A model generated the notes under the pieces. That model saw nothing but the letters and a program-made list of their open reading frames with translations. It was not told where the DNA came from and did not search any database. The position numbers were made by a program, and so were the translations under genes. From assembly GCA_046052065.1 (NCBI GenBank), contig JBJOND010000103.1:1-6213 (forward strand): a DNA stretch of 6,213 nucleotides, written 5' to 3'. The stretch is from CAINEC01 sp046052065 (GTDB lineage: Bacteria > Bacteroidota > Bacteroidia > AKYH767-A > OLB10). Below, piece after piece: positions 1 to 5,374 of the stretch. Numbering within the stretch: the first letter of the stretch is position 1; each line of letters begins with the position of its first letter.

Positions 1-1353
1 TGTACTTTCCGAATCTATTTTCATTCCTAAATCGGTGATAATCTTTTTAATCAATTCATGATCTAGCTGATTACCGATTAATGTATCAACATAATTATAA
101 TTCAAGTCAATTTTTTTCCATTCTATCGATTGCGGATATACGTCGATGATTGAATCTGCAATTTGACCACCTGCTAATTCCTGAATCATTTTTGCAGCTT
201 TCATCATTGCTGTAATTGTCATTTCAGGATCAGTACCTCTCTCAAAACGAAACGATGAATCGGTATGAATACTATGTAAGCGAGATGCCTTACGCACAAC
301 AACAGGATTGAAATAAGCACTTTCTAAAAAGATATTCTTAGTACTTTCATTAACACCTGAATTTTTACCCCCAAAAACTCCTGCCATGCATAAACTTGTA
401 TTTGCATCAGCAATCATTAATTCAGTACCGTTTAATTTACGCTCAACATCATCTAACGTAATAAACTTTTCTTCATTGGTCGAACGCTTCACATTTATGG
501 TGTTACTCTGAATACAATCGGCATCAAAGGCATGTAACGGCTGACCTAAATCATGAAGGATGTAATTGGTAATATCTACTATGTTATTAATAGATCGAAC
601 ACCAATAGCACTCAACTTATTTTTTAGCCATTGCGGCGATTGACCCACCGCTACATTTGAAATATAAACTCCCGAGTAACGAGGGCAATCATTTGCATCT
701 TCCACCTTTACTGTAATAGGCCCAGTTTGGTTAGCTACCTTTACATCGTTGGAAGTCGTAGTAATTAAATTTTTAATATTAGTAAGTGCGGCTAAGTCGC
801 GTGCAACACCATAGTGCGATGCAGCATCAGCCCGGTTAGGAGTTAATCCGATTTCAAAAACAACATCTCTTTCAATTTGGAAATAATCGGCAGCAGACAA
901 TCCCACTAAAGTATCCTCTGGCAAAATCATAATGCCCGCATGTGATGTCCCCATTCCAATTTCATCTTCGGCACAAATCATCCCATTAGACTCCTCTCCT
1001 CTAATTTTTGATTTTTTAATTTCGAAAGAATCTCCAACTGTTGGATATAAAACAGCACCTGGTAAAGCTACTATTACTTTCTGTCCCGCAGCAACGTTTG
1101 GTGCACCACATACAATTTTCTTTGGCTCTCCATCGCCAATATCTACCAAGGTAACACTTAGCTTGTCAGCGTTTAGGTGTTTCTCACAAGATACTACATG
1201 ACCGACAACTACGTTTTGTAAACCACCCTTTAAGCTCTCCCATTCTTCTATATGCTCGACCTCTAAACCACAACCAGTAAGCAATGTAGAAATTTCATCT
1301 TGGGTTTTATTCGTTTTTATATGACTGGACAACCAGTTTTTAGAAATTTTCAT
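1..1353 (-). CDS. pheT: Phenylalanine--tRNA ligase beta subunit, N-terminal 451 residues (partial, runs off window start)
   Basis: This is the beta subunit of the alpha2-beta2 cytoplasmic enzyme that charges tRNA-Phe. The frame is open from the ATG at 1353-1351 to base 1 without a stop. Bacterial PheT is usually about 800 residues, so roughly the C-terminal 45% lies outside. It begins MKISKNWL, typical of the family. An EMAP/OB-fold tRNA-binding domain spans about residues 42-150 (NADKLSV at 61-67, VCGAPNV at 81-87, KSKIRGEESNGM at 114-125). The B3/B4 editing region follows at about 215-375 (DITNY at 260-264, LGQPLHAFD at 269-277, GGKNSGV at 328-334, FRFERGTDPE at 368-377). The start of the B5 domain is visible from about 412. 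No frameshift or internal stop was found. It lies 106 bp downstream of the nuclease gene but has its own promoter-like boxes at 1372-1401, so it need not depend on read-through. pheS is not in the window. Identification is secure. Confidence 0.96.
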   Translation of the reverse strand, partial: MKISKNWLSSHIKTNKTQDEISTLLTGCGLEVEHIEEWESLKGGLQNVVVGHVVSCEKHLNADKLSVTLVDIGDGEPKKIVCGAPNVAAGQKVIVALPGAVLYPTVGDSFEIKKSKIRGEESNGMICAEDEIGMGTSHAGIMILPEDTLVGLSAADYFQIERDVVFEIGLTPNRADAASHYGVARDLAALTNIKNLITTTSNDVKVANQTGPITVKVEDANDCPRYSGVYISNVAVGQSPQWLKNKLSAIGVRSINNIVDITNYILHDLGQPLHAFDADCIQSNTINVKRSTNEEKFITLDDVERKLNGTELMIADANTSLCMAGVFGGKNSGVNESTKNIFLESAYFNPVVVRKASRLHSIHTDSSFRFERGTDPEMTITAMMKAAKMIQELAGGQIADSIIDVYPQSIEWKKIDLNYNYVDTLIGNQLDHELIKKIITDLGMKIDSEST

Positions 1354-1371
1354 AAAGCAAAATTATACTTG

Positions 1372-1401
1372 CAAAGGTATAAAATTGAGGCATCGAACAA
1401 A
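1372..1401 (-). promoter_or_regulatory. Bacteroidota-type promoter for pheT
   Basis: On the minus strand TTTG (1401-1398) is followed after 18 bases by TACCTTTG (1379-1372). This matches the Bacteroidota sigma-ABfr consensus of a TTTG-like -33 box and a TAnnTTTG -7 box, with spacing close to the usual 19-21. The start of transcription would lie near 1367, leaving a leader of only about 10-15 nt before the pheT ATG at 1353. That leaves no room for a tRNA-responsive leader or attenuator. It is the best promoter match I found in the window. Confidence 0.65.
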
Positions 1402-1459
1402 TACAGCAATCAGAAAAATAAAGTGGAATGAAGCTTATTATTTTTTAACTGTAAAATCA

Positions 1460-2617
1460 TTAAAGATTAGCAGTTTGCAGATACTTTTTAAACTCTGCTT
1501 TGGTAGGTAAAAACTGTTTGAATTCTTTCGCAAAAATCTGATTATTACTTTCTGGTAAAGTAAATTCTACTACGGTCTTATTATCTTGTTTGCAGAGAAT
1601 AATTCCAATGGTTTTATTTTCCTGTGGCGATTTTACTTTTCGGTCGTAGTAATTAACATACATCTGCATCTGACCAATATCCTGATGAGTCAACTTACCT
1701 ATTTTTAAATCAAATAGTACAAAGCATCTTAGATATCGATTATAAAAAACCAGATCAACATAAAAACTATCTCCCTCAAATGTAAACCGCTTTTGTCGAC
1801 CTTCATATAGAAATCCTTTGCCCAATTCAAGCATGAACTCTTCAAGACGGTCTATAATTGCAGACTCAAAATCGCTTTCGGTATACCGATCTAGCTCTTT
1901 TAAATTTAAAAACTCTAACACATAATGACTTTTCAATGCGTCAGCAGGCTTCTCAATGAGTTGCCCCCTTTTAGCAAGCTCTTTCACACCTTTTTTATCT
2001 CTGCTCTTTGCCAAGCGATTGTAAAGGGCCGAATTAAATTGCCTTTGCAACTCCCGCACGGACCAATTATTTTGAGTCGCTTCAATTTCATAAAAGTTGC
2101 GCTCTGCATCATCTTCTATTTTAATAAGCAAAAGGTAGTGAGTCCAACTTAATGAAAATGGAATTTTGAATTTCCGCATCACTGATGCGGATTTTAATTT
2201 ATCATTATTAATATTTTTATTTTCTATATTTATTTTAGATTTCCGCATCACTGATGCGGATTTTTGATTACCTATGATATTTTGAGATAATTGCTTGTTG
2301 TTTTCCAATTTCCGCATCACTGATGCGGAAATTCGATTGTTATATATTAAATAGAATTTTCTAATGCGTTCGAGATTGTCAATAGAATACCCTTTCCCGA
2401 ACTGATCAGTCAGTTTATCACTCAATATTTTGAGGGTTTCTTTTGCATAATCGGCTCTCATTTTACCGTTTTGCTCATACTCAACTATCATCCTCCCTAT
2501 CTCGAAATAGGTAAGCACCATTGTTGAATTTACATTTTGTACAACTTGCTTTTGCGCTTGTTGTATCAACTCTTTAATAGAAAGAAAAAGCAATCTACTT
2601 GAAACAATTTTTGCCAT
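1460..2617 (-). CDS. DUF1016 / YhcG-family PDDEXK nuclease with a repeat-bearing linker
   Basis: This 385-residue protein has the DUF1016 layout: an alpha-helical N-terminal domain (about 10-95, with TYFEIGRMIVEYEQ at 36-49 and GKGYSIDNLERIRKFY at 74-89), a variable linker, the family motif PFSLSWTHYLLL (153-164), and a C-terminal PDDEXK nuclease fold. The likely catalytic set is intact: E251 in the SDFESAIIDRLEEF helix, D288 in FYVDLVFYN, and D303-x-K305 in FDLKIGKL, followed by GQMQMYVNYYD. The family is thought to act on DNA and often sits near restriction-modification or other defence genes, but none is visible here, so its role is unknown. The odd part is the linker: SASVMRK occurs at 97-103, 120-126 and 143-149, exactly 23 residues apart, each encoded by the same palindrome. 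The ATG at 2617 is used because the conserved N-terminal domain starts soon after it; no Shine-Dalgarno is evident. No terminator is obvious between its stop and pheT. Confidence 0.9.
   Translation of the reverse strand: MAKIVSSRLLFLSIKELIQQAQKQVVQNVNSTMVLTYFEIGRMIVEYEQNGKMRADYAKETLKILSDKLTDQFGKGYSIDNLERIRKFYLIYNNRISASVMRKLENNKQLSQNIIGNQKSASVMRKSKINIENKNINNDKLKSASVMRKFKIPFSLSWTHYLLLIKIEDDAERNFYEIEATQNNWSVRELQRQFNSALYNRLAKSRDKKGVKELAKRGQLIEKPADALKSHYVLEFLNLKELDRYTESDFESAIIDRLEEFMLELGKGFLYEGRQKRFTFEGDSFYVDLVFYNRYLRCFVLFDLKIGKLTHQDIGQMQMYVNYYDRKVKSPQENKTIGIILCKQDNKTVVEFTLPESNNQIFAKEFKQFLPTKAEFKKYLQTANL
2164..2343 (-). repeat. Three identical in-frame palindromes at a 69-nt period inside the nuclease gene
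   Basis: The 17-nt core ccgcatcactgatgcgg occurs unchanged at 2174-2190, 2243-2259 and 2312-2328. Each core is an inverted repeat with 8-bp arms around one central base. The arms extend to 9 bp in the first two copies and to 13 bp in the third (2307-2333). Start-to-start distance is exactly 69 nt twice, which is 23 codons, so copies can be gained or lost without a frameshift. Weaker flanking similarity (roughly tttt..attt before the core on the plus strand, an a.ttt.gatt-like stretch after it) gives about 33-35 similar bases per unit. The sequence between copies is diverged and AT-rich although its length is fixed. On the coding strand each core reads S-A-S-V-M-R-K and could fold as a hairpin in mRNA. 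Confidence 0.93.
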
Positions 2618-2648
2618 ACACGATATTTTAAAAATGAAAATGGTGAGG

Positions 2649-2681
2649 CGAAAATAACTTCACGATAGGCCTAAAGCCAAA
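2649..2681 (-). promoter_or_regulatory. Possible promoter of the DUF1016 nuclease gene
   Basis: On the minus strand TTTG (2681-2678) and TATTTTCG (2656-2649) are separated by 21 bases. This resembles the Bacteroidota TTTG / TAnnTTTG pair with one mismatch in the -7 box. It lies between the terminator of the LamG gene and the nuclease ATG, where a promoter is expected, and predicts a leader of about 25-30 nt. The mismatch and the AT-rich context make it tentative. Confidence 0.4.
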
Positions 2682-2730
2682 AAAGACTGTATTTAGTTAC
2701 TAACAAATCGAAGGATTTAGATACTACCAA

Positions 2731-2765
2731 ATAAAAAAAGTGGAAACAGAAGCTCCATTTCCACT
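2731..2765 (-). terminator. Rho-independent terminator of the LamG gene
   Basis: Reading the minus strand, AGTGGAAA (2765-2758) and TTTCCACT (2746-2739) form a perfect 8-bp stem around an 11-nt loop. The end of the stem runs directly into a T tract (2739-2733). It begins about 28 nt after the LamG gene's stop codon. The plus-strand side has no T tract, so it works in one direction. It separates the LamG gene from the nuclease gene. Confidence 0.88.
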
Positions 2766-2792
2766 AATAATTAGCACTTAAAAATTATGTGA

Positions 2793-4568
2793 TTACTGCA
2801 AAATGATCTTCTTTACATCTACCGTGTTGCCTTGTGCATCTATTAGGTAAACGAAATAAATACCGTTGCCTGTCCATGTGCTCAAGTTGCTAGTAAATTG
2901 TTGTTGCGTAACTCCTGTGGTATATACTGTTTGGCCCACTGCATTTTGGATGCGCATGGTATAACTAGCCATAGTTGTATAATTAGCCCCAAAATCAATA
3001 GTGATTTGTGTGCTACTCGGATTTGGATACACTTTAATAGCGTTTTGGAAAGTAACAGGATTAATACCCGTTAGATTAGCATTAATGATAAGGGTATCAG
3101 TTACCGTTATAACTTGGTAGTTTATGCAAGGACTACCCGTATAAAGCTGCGTGATTTCATTTTGGGTGAGTGCGCGATTCCAGATAGCTATGTCGTCGAG
3201 TTTACCATCCCAAGACCATGAAGGCACAACACTAACTTGATGAGCTCCTAAAAGTAAATGGTCAGCAACGCTCGATAAAATAGTGCTTACATTTTGACTT
3301 GAAGAAAGAACACCATCAATATAAATTGACTGAATTGATCCATTATATGTTGCTACTATATTATACCAATTATTTGTGTTTAAATTTTGATTTGAAAATA
3401 AATAATTTTGATTAATATCAAAACGTACTTTTTGTCCACCATTATTTGAAACAATTAGATCATATGTATACGGAGTTGCTCCTTGTGATTTACTTACAAT
3501 CCCCTTTTCTTGAGCAAATGTATTCCCATTGACCCATGCACTAATCGTGAAACTATTTGAAAGATTTAATGAAGAATTATTTCCACAATCAATATAATCA
3601 CCGTTCCCATCAAAACTATATGCTGCATTTGCATTACCATTTCTATCAGCAGTTAATGTTGCACCATTCACCGTTCCATTATTTCCATTACCGCTCTCAT
3701 CATTAGCATTACCACAAAATGGCCAGTAACCAACAAGTCCATTCATAAGGTTTGCTGCTAAAGGATTGCAAGGCGGTGGAGTTGATGCAGTATATAAATT
3801 CGTAATCTCTTGCTGAGTTAAAGCTCGGTTCCAAATGCCGATGTCGTCGAGACTACCCTTAAAATTCGCACCCCCTGTAGGAACACCATTGTTTTCTGCA
3901 CCAAACCTAAGATTTGCTAATTGTGAACCTGTATTTAAAGTTGAAATAAAGTTGTTACTCAAAACGCCATCTATGTATATACTCCATTTATAGGTTGAAT
4001 CTTTTACCCAAATACAATTATGCCATTTTGTGAAATCACCATTCATTGCTACTTGACCATTGTCCGGATTCATAATATTCCAACTACCTGAACCTGTAAG
4101 TCCATTACCCATACCATATGAAACACCATAAGGAGGATTGGGGTTACTTGATGAATAATGAAATGCTAAATTTTCTAAAGTATGAGGACCCGTATTAAAT
4201 AATGTTTGATTAGTTTTAGTAGAATCAGAAGTTAACCACCATATAGAGATAGTATGCGGCATATCTGTTTGTAAAAAAGATGAATTTGTTTGAACCCAAT
4301 TATTAACACCATTTAAACTATAGGCTGTATTCGCATTACCATTTCTATCAGCAGTTAATGTTGCACCATTCACAGTTCCATTATTTCCATTACCACTTTC
4401 ATCATTGGCATTGCCATTAAATGGCCACCATCCTACTAATCCGCTAGTAGGCACATACGATGGCACCTGAGCCATTCCCGTAATCATTGAAGCAAAAACT
4501 ACAATTGCTGTTAAAAGTGTTTTCAAAGTGCGGCCACTTTTCCTTACCGCGAGTGCTTTACATTTCAT
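2793..4568 (-). CDS. Secreted protein with two LamG domains and a T9SS type A sorting domain
   Basis: The 591-residue product is predicted to be exported and then secreted or anchored at the cell surface by the type IX system. It opens with a signal peptide (basic MKCKALAVRKSGRTLK, hydrophobic residues about 17-32, cleavage probably near GMAQ at 31-34). Two LamG / concanavalin A-like domains follow, about 43-262 and 277-478. Each starts GLVGxWPF and ends with LDDIxIWNRALTQxEITxLYT. A linker (about 480-510) leads to a C-terminal sorting domain with VYPNPSST at 513-520 and GIYFVYLIDAQG at 569-580, ending VKKIILQ. No catalytic domain is seen, so binding of carbohydrate or another ligand, or adhesion, is plausible, but the ligand is unknown. 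The first ~43 residues of the two LamG domains are far more alike than the rest. The gene has a terminator just after it and a long, GC-rich leader before it. Confidence 0.92.
   Translation of the reverse strand: MKCKALAVRKSGRTLKTLLTAIVVFASMITGMAQVPSYVPTSGLVGWWPFNGNANDESGNGNNGTVNGATLTADRNGNANTAYSLNGVNNWVQTNSSFLQTDMPHTISIWWLTSDSTKTNQTLFNTGPHTLENLAFHYSSSNPNPPYGVSYGMGNGLTGSGSWNIMNPDNGQVAMNGDFTKWHNCIWVKDSTYKWSIYIDGVLSNNFISTLNTGSQLANLRFGAENNGVPTGGANFKGSLDDIGIWNRALTQQEITNLYTASTPPPCNPLAANLMNGLVGYWPFCGNANDESGNGNNGTVNGATLTADRNGNANAAYSFDGNGDYIDCGNNSSLNLSNSFTISAWVNGNTFAQEKGIVSKSQGATPYTYDLIVSNNGGQKVRFDINQNYLFSNQNLNTNNWYNIVATYNGSIQSIYIDGVLSSSQNVSTILSSVADHLLLGAHQVSVVPSWSWDGKLDDIAIWNRALTQNEITQLYTGSPCINYQVITVTDTLIINANLTGINPVTFQNAIKVYPNPSSTQITIDFGANYTTMASYTMRIQNAVGQTVYTTGVTQQQFTSNLSTWTGNGIYFVYLIDAQGNTVDVKKIILQ
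3613..3740 (-). repeat. Internal direct repeat, copy in second LamG domain
   Basis: This 128-bp stretch encodes residues 277-319. It aligns without gaps to 4315-4442, exactly 702 bp (234 codons) away, with 16 mismatches by hand count, about 88% identity. Similarity drops sharply beyond the stretch, though shorter similarity returns near the ends of the two domains (about 3140-3205 against 3795-3860). Confidence 0.9.
4315..4442 (-). repeat. Internal direct repeat, copy in first LamG domain
   Basis: This is the partner of 3613-3740 and encodes residues 43-85, the first strands of the first LamG domain. The two copies share a 29-residue run (52-80 against 286-314) with no amino-acid difference. 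The differences near the start of the run are in WWPFN against YWPFC. Confidence 0.9.
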
Positions 4569-4618
4569 TTGTGTTTTGTTTTAAGCTACTCTGCCCCTCA
4601 ATAGCGGTTATATAAAAT

Positions 4619-4765
4619 AAGCGTGGGACAGTTACCATTCCGAAACTGAGGCACTAGGATGCCTACAAACAGAAAATGATAAAGCCCACGCCTTGCGTGA
4701 GCGTTTATGCACTGTCGTGTGTGTTTGAAGATTCCTAGTTTTCGACCACAAGAGTTGCTAAACGC
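4619..4765 (-). promoter_or_regulatory. Candidate structured 5' leader of the LamG gene
   Basis: This non-coding block has several complementary segments, given in minus-strand reading. AGGCGTGGG (4693-4685) pairs with CCCACGCTT (4627-4619), 9 bp with one G-U. Inside it are two hairpins: AGGCA/TGCCT (4664-4660 with 4653-4649, loop TCCTAG) and CAGTT/AACTG (4648-4644 with 4633-4629, 10-nt loop). Together these form a three-way-junction shape. The TCCTAG loop can pair with CTAGGA upstream (4738-4733) as a pseudoknot. GCGTTTA (4765-4759) can pair with TAAACGC (4707-4701). GC content of 4621-4740 is 57 of 120 bases, against 8 of 60 in 4801-4860, a contrast expected of structured RNA in an AT-rich genome. 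I could not match it to a named RNA family. Folding was done by eye and may partly be chance. Confidence 0.45.
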
Positions 4766-4821
4766 AATATTTTTATTTCAGCTTAATGCTGTTTTTATGT
4801 CATAAGTTATTTTTACTTATT

Positions 4822-4829
4822 CAAATATA
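4822..4829 (-). promoter_or_regulatory. Possible -7 box for the LamG gene leader
   Basis: The minus strand reads TATATTTG, a match to TAnnTTTG, about 255 bp upstream of the LamG gene's ATG. No TTTG-like -33 box sits at the expected 18-21 base spacing, and the region is very AT-rich, so a chance match is possible. If real, it would place the whole candidate structured block within the 5' leader. Otherwise, 4569-4925 holds the yqeY terminator, the candidate leader and AT-rich sequence with no credible gene. Confidence 0.3.
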
Positions 4830-4856
4830 TTACTTTTTAATCATTAACTTTTTATA

Positions 4857-4907
4857 CTAAACAATTCACCCTCTTCCGCAATCTATTCAATTACCAAAGA
4901 GGGTGAA
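4857..4907 (-). terminator. Stem-loop terminator after yqeY
   Basis: A perfect 11-bp inverted repeat, ttcaccctctt (4865-4875) and aagagggtgaa (4897-4907), encloses a 21-nt loop. On the minus strand it begins about 18 nt after the yqeY stop codon and is followed by TTGTTTAG. The T tract is broken and the loop long, so termination may be partial, but position and stem strength fit the end of the ftsZ-yqeY unit. Confidence 0.68.
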
Positions 4908-4925
4908 CTATCATTTATTAATTTC

Positions 4926-5372
4926 TTACGAAAGCATTTCTTTCACTAATACCGATACAATTTTATTGTCAGCCTTGCCAGCAAATGCTTTGTTCGCTGC
5001 TCCCATTACTTTACCCATTTCTGCAGCAGAGGTTGCTCCAACACTAGCAATGATGTCTTTTAATGCCACACGAATCTCTTCTTCACTCATCATCTTTGGC
5101 AAAAACAATTCAATCACAGCAACTTCCTCCTGCTCTGTTTTTGCTAAGTCTTCGCGGCCTTGTTTCGTATAGATATCAATTGATTCTTTACGCTGCTTCA
5201 CCAACTTCTGTAACATCTTCATTTCATCTTCTTCTGAAATTTCTTTCCCAGCCTCACTAGTTTTAAGAAGAATAATAGCTGCTTTTATCGCACGCAATGC
5301 ACGAAGCTTAGCTTCATCTTTTGCTAACATAGCTGCTTTTAATTCAGCCATTATATTTTGTTCTAATGCCAT
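4926..5372 (-). CDS. yqeY: GatB/YqeY domain protein
   Basis: The 148-residue product matches the stand-alone YqeY family in length and pattern. It opens with a helical stretch MALEQNIMAELKAAMLAKD (1-19) and continues with LRALRAIKAAI (23-33). Further landmarks are the central KQRKESIDIYTKQGR segment, LFLPKMMSEEEI at about 109-120, and the C-terminal MGKVMGAANKAFAGKAD before a last helix. The fold resembles the tRNA-contacting tail of the amidotransferase subunit GatB. Free-standing YqeY has no established reaction, so a role near tRNA is inference. M1 is preferred to M8 because family members begin with this helix. The start codon lies two bases after the ftsZ stop codon, which implies co-transcription and probably translational coupling. 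The arrangement ftsZ-yqeY is familiar from Bacteroidota. Confidence 0.93.
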   Translation of the reverse strand: MALEQNIMAELKAAMLAKDEAKLRALRAIKAAIILLKTSEAGKEISEEDEMKMLQKLVKQRKESIDIYTKQGREDLAKTEQEEVAVIELFLPKMMSEEEIRVALKDIIASVGATSAAEMGKVMGAANKAFAGKADNKIVSVLVKEMLS

Positions 5373-5374
5373 AA

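Noticed and set aside
932..1201. Plus-strand open frame of 89 codons
   Set aside because: It lies antisense within pheT, whose protein matches the family throughout; the translation resembles nothing and has no start signals.
1925..2152. Plus-strand open frame of 75 codons
   Set aside because: Shadow of the DUF1016 nuclease gene on the opposite strand.
2164..2343. Mini CRISPR array, because identical palindromic repeats are evenly spaced
   Set aside because: The array lies in frame inside a conserved gene, the repeat is short, only three copies exist, and no cas gene is present.
4687..4699. cacgc-ctt-gcgtg as the terminal repeat of a small mobile element
   Set aside because: The arms are 3 bases apart and no second copy, transposase or target duplication is seen; it fits better as part of the leader folding.
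4778..4797. Short hairpin cagc-ttaat-gctg followed by TTTTT on the plus strand, as a terminator
   Set aside because: The stem is only 4 bp and no plus-strand gene precedes it.
4707..4805. Plus-strand 32-codon frame in the intergenic region
   Set aside because: No promoter or ribosome site, and it overlaps the inverted-repeat block that is better explained as a minus-strand leader.
4903..5260. Two plus-strand open frames (89 and 65 codons)
   Set aside because: Both are antisense to yqeY, which is recognised with confidence.
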